This document shows positions 22,401-33,416 of a stretch of 64,000 nt of DNA, in pieces (the stretch's first letter is position 1; every line of letters begins with the position of its first letter). The stretch lies in contig CAMGYJ010000005.1 of assembly GCA_946122785.1 (NCBI GenBank), positions 40,910,002 to 40,974,001 on the forward strand, in the 5' to 3' direction. The stretch is from Linum tenue. Lineage: Eukaryota > Streptophyta > Magnoliopsida > Malpighiales > Linaceae. A program made the position numbers and the translations under genes. Under the pieces are notes generated by a model that did not search any database, was not told the origin of the DNA, and was given only the letters and a program-made list of their open reading frames with translations.

Positions 22401-22876
22401 ATGGCGTCCACGGCGCAAGGCTGGGTGAAGAAGGAAGCACACGGGATGTTCATCTCCCTAGCGACCTCCAGAGCCCAGGGAGCCACCGAGTCGTAGACGA
22501 GGCAGGCCGCACCGGATCCGGTCTCCCTCTCGATCTCACAAGCCACACGTGGCAGTTCCTTCTTCACCGTTTTGGCGAACCTGTCGAGGAAGCCGAATCC
22601 GCCCGCTTGTACGGCCGGTTCTTCTTCTTCGTCGTCGTGGGTGGAGAGGAAGTGGACGGCGAGGGAGCCGAGTTGGCCTTGGGTCAACTCGGTGGTAATT
22701 TCGGCGTAGACGATGAGGGTGACTCGGAGTCCTTTGGAGATGAGGAGGCGGGAGAATTGGAGGGCTGGGTTGATGTGGCCTTGGAATGGAAACGGCAGGA
22801 TCAGAACGTGGGGAGGATTTGGAGTATTCATTTTGGTGTTGCTTTGCTGCTGCTTCTTCTGTTGCTCCACCTTCAT
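19434..22876 (-). CDS. UGT74-type UDP-glycosyltransferase (two exons)
   Basis: Exon 1 is 22876-22166 and exon 2 is 20210-19434, joined phase 0 (donor AAAAG/GTGCGT; acceptor CATCAG/ATAGTA), giving 495 codons plus stop. A second in-frame Met at 22831 would give 480, nearer the usual family length. It transfers sugar from UDP-glucose to a small acceptor in the cytosol. Visible: catalytic His34 in PFQGHINPALQF, the partner Asp in CLVYDS, the UGT74-like ADWVFCNTFTALEEK at the exon end, and a complete 44-residue PSPG box from WCCQLEVLAHESTG to VPQFADQ. This box has Trp at position 22 and a final Gln, the pattern linked to UDP-glucose. UGT74 members act on carboxylic acids, thiohydroximates or terpenoids; the acceptor cannot be read here. 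The 1955-bp intron contains a hAT relic. A paralogue lies at 49592-52136. Confidence 0.93.
21113..21819 (-). mobile_element. hAT element remnant in the UGT intron, with transposase C-terminus
   Basis: Ends CAGTGGCGGATTC and the complement of CCGGGGCGGATAC are flanked by identical 8-bp copies of ATTATGAT (21105-21112 and 21820-21827), the hAT signature. On the minus strand at about 21402-21279 a short frame reads SVERVFSTSSYIKKNVINRI then CDKFVKYCLVGYVDFF and stop. This is the C-terminal dimerisation region of hAT transposases of the TTF/zf-MYM-like type. It is an internally deleted derivative of an autonomous element. A block containing AGGGGTGTCCCG is repeated near its right end. It lies in antisense position within the intron of a gene also on the minus strand, so its coding remnant runs with the gene. 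Confidence 0.8.
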
Positions 22877-22956
22877 TTCTATTGCTAGTCGTATGATGAT
22901 GAAATGCTACTTCTCTGATGAGTTTTGCTCTCCCTCGACCAAGTGGTTCTCGTGGA

Positions 22957-22965
22957 GATATATAG
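22957..22965 (-). promoter_or_regulatory. Candidate TATA box of the first UGT
   Basis: CTATATATC on the minus strand, about 80 bp upstream of the first start codon at 22876, within an otherwise GC-moderate stretch. A plausible core promoter with a short leader. Confidence 0.5.
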
Positions 22966-22984
22966 AGGAGTGATGAGCTACCCA

Positions 22985-24480
22985 AGGGAATTTAATTTAC
23001 GTATACTTCGGTAAAGTACGAAAGTGTGTTTATATGAGTTTTTTCTAGGCTGAAATTCAGAACGCACAAATTATAGGGGAAATAAAATTTTGTGTGCATA
23101 CATATATTTAACTTGCATGAAAAAGTGTTTCAATTTCCGACGGTGCTCTAATATGTGTAAGGATCATGTTTGTTGGCACAAGGTGTGCCAAAGAGGATTG
23201 GTACAACATTCATATAACTATTATGTCGCTTAGAACCGATTGGTCTACCATGTTACATGTGTCCGCTTAGACTCATTTGCAATTTCAGGTTGTCCAACAA
23301 GGCCAGCAATTCCAATCTAAAGCATTGTCAATATATTTTCAGTCACATCTATTTGTTCTCATCCTGTTATGTTGGAAAATCATTAATCACAAGGACAATA
23401 GGCAGAATGCGCATTGAATAAATATCTCGTCGATGATTCTAAGTATTTGAAGCAATAGGGACGTATATGACATACCAAAATATTTTCAGATGATAAATAT
23501 TATTTTCCTCACCAAAAAACCATTATTTCTTGCTTCAATTATCACCATGTCTTCCATTTTTGGTGATAAATATTACATAATGCTATCATATTTTGCAAGG
23601 TTGACCTCTAATGCACATTTTCATGTGTTATCAAAATCAAAGTAACCAATACAAAAACATTGGTAACATCATTTGTTGGAAAAACATATGTAATAAGAAT
23701 ATGATTTATCTCTCGAATAACCAAATCTCCTAGGACAAAGAACACATACGTATGCATCCGTTATTGCTACAAATATCAATTTAGAGCACTAACAATCTCT
23801 TCCACTTGCACTAAAGTTTCATCCCCTATTCTCTTTACATCATTAAGTAAACGGTGAATACAATTTACTAGCCCAATTTTTCAAACTTTTCAAATAATTG
23901 GCCAAACTTTTCAAAATAATAAAATATTAGCCAAATTTTACTTCTTGTTAGTAGTTTTGTTAGTAATATTGACTTGACAACATGATATTTACTTGGAAGA
24001 GACATGTGGATGTGATGGTTACCATTACAAAATTTTAGTATTTTAATTAAAAAAAGAGTTACAAGATTATGAATGATAACAGACAAATGGCTAATATTTT
24101 GATACGGTACAAAAATTTGGCTAATATTTTATATTTTGAAATATTTAGTTAATAATTTGGACAATTTAAAAAATTTGACAAATAATTTATATTTACCCTT
24201 AATTCAACGGAGTCTAGACTACGATTATCAATTGTGGTGTGGTATAGTTTTAGAGCACTATCGTGAATAACTCTTCCACTTGCACTTGGATTGAATCATT
24301 GAAATCATCAACTCATCATGCTTATACCAACAATTTCTCTTGACGAGCCAATACTGCATTAGAAAGATGTTCATAAATATGGGAAGCTGATCAACGAGAG
24401 AAAAGACGTGTGTCTCTCTTGAATTTGGATTGTAATTTGAATTCCTTTCTGATTTTTTTTTAAGAAATAGTTTCAGTTTG
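22985..24480. other. Intergenic DNA with faint retrotransposon-like relics
   Basis: No gene. Two partial copies of a GAGCACTA...CTTCCACTTGCACT segment (near 23783-23815 and 24253-24290) resemble wording found in plant Copia LTRs, but no ends or target duplication can be assigned. Between them, about 23865-24190, is an AT-rich stretch with repeated GGCTAATATTTT and GCCAAATTTT words in both orientations. Confidence 0.35.
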
Positions 24481-24718
24481 GCCCTATTATACCTTTTGTA
24501 GAAGGAGCTTCTGGCTTGAACTTTTACACAAGTACTAAAAAAAACAGTTGAGTGTTTGGTTGAAAAACTATTAGAAGTACTTTTTAATATGTGAGGTTGT
24601 ATAAAATGATTATAAAGGACTTATAATATAAACTAAGAATAATAATTATAAACAATAAAATGTAGTCAAAATGGATCTTATTATATTTCTTTTATATAAA
24701 ATAATATAATTTTATAAT

Positions 24719-27700
24719 ATTTTTTCCCAGTAATTAGCAGTGACCATTAAGCCCACCCTTTGCCAATAGCAAAGAGTCTCGAAAAATCCTGAGGCACTTA
24801 CGCCCAAATCCTTCTTTTTTATCCCGGTAATTATAGGACTTCTCATTTAAGCACTGCCTGGAAAAACCCAGGATCCCAAAAAACAAGGAGCAACAGACCT
24901 GCTCCACTTATCCCTTTTACAAAGGTAAACAAGAATTAAAAGCCTAACTGTCAAAAAACCAGCAGACTACTGAGCTGGGGAATCGCTATAACCTCTATAA
25001 GAAAATTAACATTCCCCATAGCATAGAAATTGAAATCCTCAACTAACTGTTGTATAAGCAACCTGCAATCTCTTTTGCTGCTCTGGAATATACGCAAGCA
25101 GCGTTCTTTCCAAATAATACTAAGACACAGCACCACAATGCACTCTTCACCAGGCCTTTACCCCCTTGCTTGGCTATTCTGCATATCCATTTCAATAGGT
25201 CTTCCCACGAGCTTGGCCAAGGACTCTCGCCAAAGATGGCTGCGAAAACCTGCAGAGAATAGGGACATGTACAGAACAGATGGGTTCTGCTCTCCTCGTC
25301 TCCATCACACAACACACAAAATGAGTTTGTTACTTTCCCCCATTGCCTCAGTTTATCCAAAGTATTAATTCTGTTCAGAATTATCAACCATGTAAGTACC
25401 CTGTTCTTAGGAATCACAAATTTGTTCCAGATCACCCGCCACCATTCAACCTTCGGATGTTTGGGTCTAATAGAATTCCATACCTGCTGGATGGAAAAGC
25501 GAGCTATTACCTTCCCTTCCCAAGTCACTTCTCCTGCTGAAGTGGTAGCAAACCTGTATTGGAACCATCCATGATTAGCTAAGAGTCTCCGCCATATCCA
25601 TGACCCTGTTTGTGAGGAAGACAGGTCCCAAATTGATCTTCCCCTCAGCCTGTAGCGCTGAATCCATGCTACCCGGAAGCTTCCGCTTTTCATCAATAAT
25701 AACCATAACAGCCTCGCAATACATGCCACATTCCAGCTACCTAGATCTCTTAGTCCCATTCCTCCTTCTTTATTTGGAACTGCCACTGAATCCCACGCCA
25801 CTTTAGCTTGACCAGTCCCCTCACTAAACCACAGAAAATCTGAGCAAACCTTTTGAATTTGATCTAGTACCTTCTTTGGTAAGACAAAGATGTTCATCCA
25901 AAATCGAACCAAAGAATAGAGTACCGATGAAATGAGTTGAAGCTTTCCTGCATATGAGAGCTTGTTAGCTCGCCACGACCTAATTCTAGCCGTGATTTTA
26001 TCCACCAGCACCCCGCACTCCCTGCTTGTCAGTTGTCCCGCAATAAGTGGAAGGCCCAGATATCGAACGGGTAATTTCCCCTCAGTAAAACCAGATAAAG
26101 AGAGGGCATTCTCCTTAAATTGAGCAGCCATACCACCAAAAAACACCTCGCACTTCTTTGGGTTACAACTCAGACCAGACAGCAAACTGAACTTATTCAA
26201 AATTTCCTGAATCTTAAGCAATGCTACTGCAGACCCCTTAGTGAAGATCAATAGATCATCTGCAAAACACAGATGAGTGAGGTCTATTGATCTACACTGA
26301 GGGTGGTATGGTATCTGTTTTGTCACTGCAGCATTATCCAACATTCCATATAGGGGTTCAAGTGCAATAGCAAAGAGGCAGGGAGAGAGGGGATCTCCCT
26401 GCCTAACCCCTTTCTGAGCCTTGAAAAAACCAAACAAGGAACCATATAGATTGATGCTAAAATAAGCTGAGCTAAGGCATACCCGAATCCAATCTATAAA
26501 CTCAGCAGAGAATTTCATAGCAGACATCACACAGAATAGGTATTCCCAATGAACAGAATCAAACGCCTTATGGAGATCTATCTTAATGGCACAACGAGAT
26601 GCTAATTTTTCCTTTGAGTAATTATGGACTATCTCCTGAGCCATCAAAATATTGTCCAAGATACTCCTCCACTAAATGAAGGCAGACTAATTTTTACTTA
26701 TAACCTCGGGTAAAGCTGTTTGAATTATGTTTGCTAGAATCTTTGCAATTATTTTGTATAACACATTGATGCATGCAATTGGTCTAAAAGAAGTGAGTTT
26801 ATCAGCATTAGGGACTTTTGGTGCTAAAGTAAGAGAGGCTGTGTTAATACCTCGAGGTAGCTGCTTTGTCCTAAAAAACTCCTTAACACCAGCACAAACA
26901 TCCTCACCAATCAGACCCCGGTGCTTTTGATAAAATCCCACTGTCCACCCATCAGGGCCAGGAGCCTTTAAAGGATCCATAGCAAACAAAGCCAACCTTA
27001 TTTCCTCATTGATCACCTCTGCACAGAGTGTGGCCTTGCTTGACTCATTAATGTACCGTGTAAGAAATTTAGAAATGACAGTATTATCAGGGACAACTGC
27101 ATGGTTGATCACTCCATAAAGTGCTTGGTAAAAGTGAACAGCCTTTGAAGCTATCTCTTCCTCATCAGTGATCTCCCTTCCCGTGTCACTAATCAGCTTT
27201 CGTAATTGTTTCCTTGCTTGTCTGATCTTCACTGATTTATGAAAAAATCCAGAGTTCATATCTCCCAAAGTTAGATACTGAATGCGAGATCATTGCCTGT
27301 AGAAGCTCTCCTCAGCCAATCTCAGGCTGCTCAATTCCCCAGTAAGCTCCTGAACCCGAGCAAAGGTAGACGTGGAAGGAGTCTCCCTTGCTTGAGTCTG
27401 TGCTGCCTGAAGGATAACATTCGCCTCCCTGACTCTACCTGAAATGTCAGAGAAGTGCTCTTTATTGAGCCTCTTGAGCTCCAGCTTCAGCAGTTTAAAC
27501 TTTTCTTTTATTGCTTGCATTGCTATTCCAGAGAGTTTTTGACACCAAACATCCTTCAGAATCCCCTCATAGGAAGGGTGCTGAGACCACATATCATAGA
27601 AACGAAAAGGTTTAGGGAAACTCTTTCTTGGGATGCAAGGTCTGATCAACATGCCACTGTGATCTGAAAATGATGGGGGAAGAAATTATGTTATACAATC

Positions 27701-28344
27701 TGGTAGTCTATCCAACAAGTCCTCATTTACCATAATACGATCCAGCTTACGAGCTATGGGATTAGTTGTCTGCTGATTTATCCAAGTGAAGAAAGTACCT
27801 GACGCTTGATGGTCTACCAGTTCCATATCCCTCATCCATTCACGAAAACTACTCATACTCGAAGAAATTGAGACCTCATTAGACGCCTCAAGAGGGTTGA
27901 TGATCGCGTTAAAATCACCACACACCAACCATGGGAATCCCTTAACTTTCCATTTACTCAATCTCATGTAAGTTGCCGCTCTCTCTGCCTCATCATTCAA
28001 AGCATAAACCGCTGTCATGAAGAACTGTTCCTGCTGCGAAATGGAAACCAAAGCGTGGATAAAATTCATATCTTTAGCCAAGATGCTGAGTTTGACTTCA
28101 TCCTTCCAAGCTAACCATACTCTACCTAGAGGACTGAACTCATAGTTATCTCTAAATGTAAAGTCCCTAAACTTCTCACGTACTTTCTCTGCTTTATTAA
28201 CCTTGACTCGTGTTTCCAGAACTGCAAACACCTTTATTTTATATTTAGCTATGTAACCAAGCATTGATTCATGCTTGGGAGAGGAGTTAAACCCCCTGCT
28301 AAATCCTTCTTTACAGCATACTCACCATGACCAAATACATATGC
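24719..28344 (-). mobile_element. 5'-truncated L1-type LINE
   Basis: Non-LTR retrotransposon on the minus strand, bounded by 9-bp direct repeats TTTTATAAT (24710-24718 and 28345-28353) with a short A tail on its 3' side. It begins within the endonuclease domain, so ORF1 and the 5' leader are missing, the usual result of incomplete target-primed reverse transcription. The insertion seems to lie inside an older AT-rich miniature element: the flanks at about 24490-24700 and 28360-28545 share inverted AGTTCA/AGCTTCTG and GTGTTTGG wording, though this host element is uncertain. Confidence 0.8.
25043..28264 (-). pseudogene. LINE ORF2: endonuclease, reverse transcriptase, zf-RVT
   Basis: Four open segments (28264-27686, 27652-27290, 27268-26687, 26659-25043) are all in one minus-strand frame, separated by in-frame stops only. 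The order is AP-endonuclease (LETRV, WLVCGDFNAI, TWIN, KLDR), linker with GDMNSGFFHK, reverse transcriptase (DPLKAPGPDG, FRPIACINVLYKIIAKILA, KIDLHKAFDSVHW, QGDPLSPCLFAI, catalytic LCFADDLLIF) and zf-RVT (KNRVLTWLIILNRI, CVLC...ESRTHLFCTC). A frameshift near 25120 moves the last C-terminal piece (IIWKERCLRIFQSS) into another frame. At least four nonsense codons plus this frameshift make it non-autonomous, but its domains are otherwise well preserved. Confidence 0.9.
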
Positions 28345-28546
28345 TTTTATAATTTATTTTATTTTTAAAATAATATAAATGTAATAAAATTATATTTTCT
28401 GAAATAAAATTAAAAATAGTGTAAGGATAATCTATATTTTCAAAACAGCTTTTCGCAGAAGTTCCAAATCGGAGCTTCTGCTTTTATGTTTTACAAAAGC
28501 GTTTTTCCGCTTTTCAAAAGCTGAACTTTTAGAGGTGTTTGGCTCT

Positions 28547-29218
28547 GCTTTGGGCCAAGCCCGCACGGTTTTACTCTTGGGTGTCCTCCCCAAAAGGCCT
28601 CGTACTAACGAGTTTGGTGGACATTTATATACTAGGATTCCTTTCCTTGTACAACCGATGTGGTACTTGGATTGTCCCATAACAATCCTCCCCTCAAGAC
28701 AAGGACCACGAACATCGTGTCCTCACCTCAGCGATTATCTTGATCTGCTAGACACCTTGTATCGATGGGCTTCTCGGTACAAGGATCTCTTTGATCCACC
28801 AAAAAAACGTGGATCTCTCCACCACACAAACGCGGACCTCCCTCGATCCGCCAAACCAAACGTGGATCTCTCCTGGATCCACCAAACAGCCCAGACGCAG
28901 ATCTCGCTTGATCTGCCAAACAGACGTGGATCTCTCCTAGATCCACCAACCAGACGTCGATCTCAAATCCTGAGGTCATCAAATGAGGGTCCACCGAACT
29001 GACGTCAACCGCCCTGGACCCGAACCAGGCTCTGATACCACTTGTCAAATCGGGCCGCTCAATTAGTACAATATTGTCCGCTTTGGGTCAAGCCCGCACG
29101 GTTTTACTCTTGGGCATCCTCCCCAAAAGGCCTCGTACTAATTGGGCTAGATGGACACTAATATACAAGGGTTCCTTCCCTTGTATTACCGATGTGGTAC
29201 TTGGATTGTTCCATAACA
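28547..29218 (-). mobile_element. TRIM-type miniature LTR retrotransposon
   Basis: Direct repeats at 28547-28684 and 29043-29218 share GCCCGCACGGTTTTACTCTT, CCAAAAGGCCTCGTACTAA and GATGTGGTACTTGGATTG. The interior (about 358 bp) has no enzyme genes. Next to the right repeat, 29028-29040 reads on the minus strand as TGGTATCAGAGCC, the primer site complementary to initiator Met-tRNA, two bases from the LTR. So the element runs on the minus strand. The left LTR has lost about 38 bp of its outer end. The interior repeats a GTGGATCTCTC...GATCCACC motif several times. No target duplication remains. Confidence 0.8.
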
Positions 29219-29224
29219 ATTTAC

Positions 29225-29692
29225 CATATATTTTTATGCAAATTATTCAATTACTCATTCATCTCATTCATCTTAGTTTGTATTGACGTACATAACTTAT
29301 TTTTTCATATTGCAATCAAGTTAACTGATCAATAAACATTTTATTCAATCTCGTCTATAGTTTCTTATTACGTAATATAAAAATAATTCTCAATTGTTTT
29401 ATATAAAAACTAGTTTGCACGTGTCAATTATTTATGAGACAACTTTTACAAAGAACACTTTATATTGAGCTTCAATGGTCATATGGAGAGTTATGAGGGT
29501 GTTCAAATAGTTATCATTATAACTAAAAAATTTGTTAAGTCTAAATTTTACTAACTATAGAATATAATATTAACCGAATGATCAAATTAATTAAACTGAG
29601 GTTTATACAGTTTGGTGAATTGGTAAATTGGGTTAATGATATACCATAATATTATCATTGAGTGAGAAAAAATCTCATGTTAATGCATCGAT

Positions 29693-29693
<1 letters not shown>
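29225..29693. other. AT-rich spacer, nothing recognised
   Basis: No coding frame or repeat structure supported between the TRIM and the TA microsatellite. Confidence 0.5.

Positions 29694-29722
<29 letters not shown>
29694..29722. repeat. (TA)n microsatellite
   Basis: Uninterrupted TA dinucleotides immediately left of the duplicated long-TIR element; a second run (30433-30466) bounds it on the right and a third (32633-32650) follows the Pack-MULE. Confidence 0.95.
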
Positions 29723-29723
<1 letters not shown>

Positions 29724-29729
29724 GATGTC

Positions 29730-30431
29730 TTCTACGGTACCCCGGGTGAAATCCAGGGTACCGCATACCTTGAGTATGAAAACGCTATCTAGACTTCGAA
29801 TTAACAGGATTTTTGGGCATGATACTATACCCTAACCCGTATTGAGTGAACCCTAGGTCCTAATTATCTAAATCATAAACTATAAACCCTAAGATGGTGC
29901 ATTCATTTTTTTTGCCTATATTTGGACGTATCATAACCGTCGATTATTGTTTCTAATTAAATTGATCTTAGAGTATAAGATTTAGAGAAATAAGACCTAG
30001 ATTTTGATCTCCAAGGGTGAGAGTATAGTATATATATAGCGAGTTCTACGGTACCCCGGGTGAAATCCCGTGGACCGCATACCTTGAGTATGAAAACGCT
30101 ATCTAGACCTTGTATTAACAGGATTTTTGAGCATGATACTATACCCTAACCCTTAATGAGTGAACCCTAGGTCCTAATTATCTAAATCGTAAACTATAAA
30201 CCCTAAGATGGTGCATTGATTTTTTGCCTATATTTGGACGAATCATAGCCGTCGATTATTGTTTCTAATTAAATTGATCTTGGTGTATAAGATTTAGAGA
30301 ATTAAGACCTAGATTTTGATCTTTAAGGGTTAGAGTATAGTATCATGTCCGAAAGATCAGTCAATTCAAGTTACGGATAGCGTTTTCTTACTCAAGGACT
30401 CAGGATTTCACCCTGGGTACCGTAGAACTCC

Positions 30432-30432
<1 letters not shown>
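29730..30432. mobile_element. Long-TIR element with a tandem partial duplication, inserted in TA repeats
   Basis: The unit at about 30041-30432 has inverted ends of roughly 75-100 bp starting GAGTTCTACGGTACCC, with GGGTGAAATCC and GAAAACGCTATC inside. A copy of its left ~300 bp precedes it in direct orientation (29730-30030), about as similar as allelic copies. Both sides are TA microsatellite, so the target duplication cannot be measured. No coding sequence. The frames nearby are AT-rich noise. Confidence 0.7.
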
Positions 30433-30468
<36 letters not shown>

Positions 30469-30756
30469 CTAAATTACACGTTTGGTCACTCAAATTATAC
30501 AAATATTTCACGTTTGTCACCCGAATTACTTTTCTTTCTTATTCGCCACTAACTTTGCGAATAGTTTCACCGTTAGTCACCGGCCGTTACACTCCGTTAA
30601 ATTTGTCCTACGTGGCAGTCAACTATAAAGTTTGACCGTCAACTAAATGACGTGAAAATTTAAAAAAATAAAAAAAATAATTTAAATTTCCAACTCATCA
30701 TTCCACTTAGTCCATATAGTTTATAATATTAATTATTTAATAAATAAAAAAGCGCC

Positions 30757-31140
30757 ATGTCCGCCGATCTCAATTCCCGACCCATCTTGTCCAAAATCAA
30801 ATCGGGATCACTCTTCGGACTGGCACTCAAGCTCGTCTACCTCTCCATCTTCGTCTTCTACGACCGCCACAACAAGAGCTGCAAGAAGTTCCTCCTGGAC
30901 TCCTCGACAAGGTGGTGTTCTTCCGCGTCATCGTCGTCGTCGCCCTCGTCGGCTTCCACAGCCAACACTCCCACAACACCATCGTCAACGTCGCTGTGGT
31001 ATTCAACACCATTATGTACGCCTCCCCGCTCCCCGTCATGGCCAAGGTGTACAAGACTAAGAGCGTGGAGTTCATGCCACTCTGGCTCTCCGCGGCCAAC
31101 TTCGCCAACGATAGCATCTGGACGGCCTACGTATGCTCTC
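30757..31140 (+). pseudogene. Captured SWEET sugar-transporter fragment
   Basis: From 30757 the frame gives LALKLVYLSIFVFYDRHNK, matching the membrane segment before the central helix of SWEET (MtN3/saliva) sugar transporters. One base is missing near 30900. The next frame continues VVFFRVIVVVALVGFHS, then NTIMYASPLPVMAKVYKTKS and VEFMPLWLSAANF ending at WTAYV. The MYASPL-V...TKSVE-MP-LS-A-F...WTAY signature is that of the second MtN3 repeat. Only this part of the ~240-residue protein is present, so there is no functional transporter. No intron separates the parts. The run ends just before the nested MITE at 31173. Confidence 0.8.
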
Positions 31141-31172
31141 ATTCAAGGGATCGACTAATTCATTGTGGTACG

Positions 31173-31726
31173 TAGGGATGGCAATTTTACCCATACCCAT
31201 GGGTATTTTACTATCCAACCCAATTGGGTTGGGTATGAAATCCAAATATATGGATATGGGTAAAGTTTGATGGGTTTGTACCCATACCCATTTACTTTGG
31301 GTTGGGTTGGATTTATAACAAATGGATTTGGGTTTGTACCCATGCCCAAATACAAATTACAGTTTGGTACCTAAACTTAATAGGTATGCATATTTAGTAC
31401 CTATATTTAATTTTTTTTGCATATAAGTCCTCAAAATATCGATGGAAAATTACGTTTTGGTACCTAAATTTTTTTGGCCTTACATTTTGGTACCTAAACT
31501 TTTCAAGTTTTACAAATAAGTCCAATTTTTGCATGTGTATTAAAACACTCTTAAGTAAATGGATATCCATATCCAACCCATACCCATTTAGATAATATCC
31601 ATATCTAACCCAAACCCATTTACAAACCCCAAACCCATACACACATCATCCAAACCCTACCCATAATAAATGGGTCTACTTGGGTTTGGGCAAAATTACC
31701 CATGGGTGGGTAAATTGCCATCCCTA
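31173..31726. mobile_element. Nested hAT-type MITE, TAGGG ends
   Basis: Starts TAGGGATGGCAATTTTACCC and ends with its complement, GGGTAAATTGCCATCCCTA. Identical 8-bp copies of GTGGTACG flank it (31165-31172 and 31727-31734). The interior repeats CCCATACCCATTT and GGGTTTGG words. It inserted into the second Pack-MULE after that had captured the SWEET sequence. The minus-strand frames over it are repeat translations. Confidence 0.9.
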
Positions 31727-32816
31727 GTGGTACGCAAGATTGAAATTATTATTGCAATTAAAACTTTCGAACATGGATCCACCGCCACCGCCTAGGAGGT
31801 TGCTCTCGTGGACACTTCCGGTTTGCCATGCTGCCCTGCCGAGACACAATGCCCATAGTGATTTGTCCATTTACCGACGGGGAATGGATCGAGCTCCATC
31901 GATACGACCCCGTTCTTCTCAGCCGGCGATATATACTCTGCTTTTCTTTTAACAAATTACAAGGGATGAGATCGGTGCACCTGATCCGCTTGGCCAGCTG
32001 CAAACCGTATCGGAAGAAGATTCGACCTCCACCCGGTTGACCATGTCAATGAAGGCCAGCTCCGACACCAGCTTCCGCTTGCAGGAGATTGGCGTGCTTT
32101 TCGATTTCCTCGGCGCCGGCTGTCAGCTTAGGATCGTCGGGATCTTGAATTCCGCCAATTTTTGTGGTATTCCTCGTCGCTGGAATTGAGAATCTCCTTC
32201 TCCACGGGATTATTCTGATCTCAATTATCGTTCATAACTATAAGGTCGTCTTTGGCGCCGCCACTGCAAGCCCAGGGAGTGTCCCGGAGACCGATCCCGA
32301 CTATTTGGGGCAAGCTGGGCTGGGAATCGAGATCGGCGGACATGTCGATTTTTTGTTTTTTATTTATTAAATAATTAAAATGATAAATGTAAGTGGAATG
32401 ATGAGGTGGAAATTGAAACTATTTTTTTCTAGTTTTTTAATTTCCACGTCATCTAGTTAACAGTCAAACTTTACCGTTGACTGCCATGTAGGACAAATTT
32501 AACAGAGTTTAACGGTTGGTGACTAATGGTGAAACTATTCGTAAAGTTTGTGGCGAATAAAAAAGAAAAGTAATTTGGGTGGCAAACGTGAAAGATTTGT
32601 ATAATTTGAGTGACCAAACGTGCAATTTAGCCTATATATATATATATATAAAATATGATTAAATATAAAAATCAACTCATATGTTTATCTTGAGTATAAG
32701 ATTTTGTCTTTGGTACACTCACTTTTTCTAGTGTATTCGATACACTAGCATCACAATTGTTATTATGAAAGCGATTCATGTCGAAACGACGTCAATCATA
32801 TTTTTTTTATAGGTTC

Positions 32817-33411
32817 TGTTTGTGCCACGTAACCTCCCGCTCTCGATGATTCTCGCACGCCACCTATCTCCCGCACGCTTCTGCTTCGCGTCCTCCTTCC
32901 TGCACACAAAGGCGCCCACCGAGCCCTCCTTGGGAGAGGCTCGTTAGCACTCCGACGCCAGAGTCAGAATGATCTTTCTAGAGAGAGAAGTGAGATGTAA
33001 GTTTTAGAGAGAAGTTGGAACCTGAGTAAATGAGCTCCACCCACTTCACTATTTATACTCGGGGTAGGGTCGACCACTGCCCCCCAAATCCGCCCCACGT
33101 CATCACCTCATTAAATGCACTGTACCTTCCTCTCCACAGGCGCCCCGACACTCTGACACCGTCCCTCGCCCTGGAGGCGCATGGCCCCACCTCTTGTCTC
33201 CTTCGTACGCTTCCGGCCGTTGCTACCCTTTTGTCGTCATGAGCCCTACCTCAGGCTCGGTCCCACCGCCTGGGCCATAGCCTCTAGCCTTTTTTTGGGC
33301 CGGGCCTCCTCTTTGTCAGGCCCACACTTCCAGTACAATTCCACTCCTTGGCCCCTGCCCAATTCGACTCCTTGGCCCCTTACTTGGGCCACTCACTGTA
33401 TGCCCCCAACA
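32817..33411 (-). mobile_element. Solo LTR of a Ty3/gypsy-like element
   Basis: A 595-bp segment starting TGTTTGTGCC and ending CCCCCAACA (on the minus strand TGTTGGGGG...CA) is flanked by the 5-bp duplication GGTTC (32812-32816 and 33412-33416). A minus-strand TATAAATAG near 33047 is a plausible LTR promoter. GGCGCC-containing words and the layout resemble the LTRs of the Tat element downstream but the sequence is different. No internal region is present, so it arose by recombination between two LTRs. Confidence 0.8.
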
Positions 33412-33416
33412 GGTTC

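Larger units (their letters stand above)
30467..32632. mobile_element. Second Pack-MULE, carrying SWEET gene sequence
   Basis: Terminal inverted repeats start GGCTAAATTACACGTTTGGT and run at least 200 bp, with diverged similarity out to about 330 bp (both ends contain ATGTCCGCCGATCTC). The element lies inside a TA microsatellite, with TATATATATA on both sides as the likely target duplication. There is no transposase. The left half carries SWEET-type coding sequence (30757-31140). The right half has GC-rich open frames on both strands that I do not recognise. A separate MITE sits at 31173-31726. The TIR style (TTGGTCACT, CCGTTA) resembles that of the element at 8473, but the ends are a different subfamily. 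Confidence 0.85.

Noticed and set aside
29028..29040. tRNA gene fragment (TGGTATCAGAGCC)
   Set aside because: Only the complement of a tRNA 3' end next to an LTR; this is a primer binding site. No cloverleaf is present here or elsewhere in the window.
28547..29218. Cassandra-type TRIM with a 5S rRNA-like LTR
   Set aside because: The LTRs lack the 5S A-box/C-box wording; a different TRIM family.
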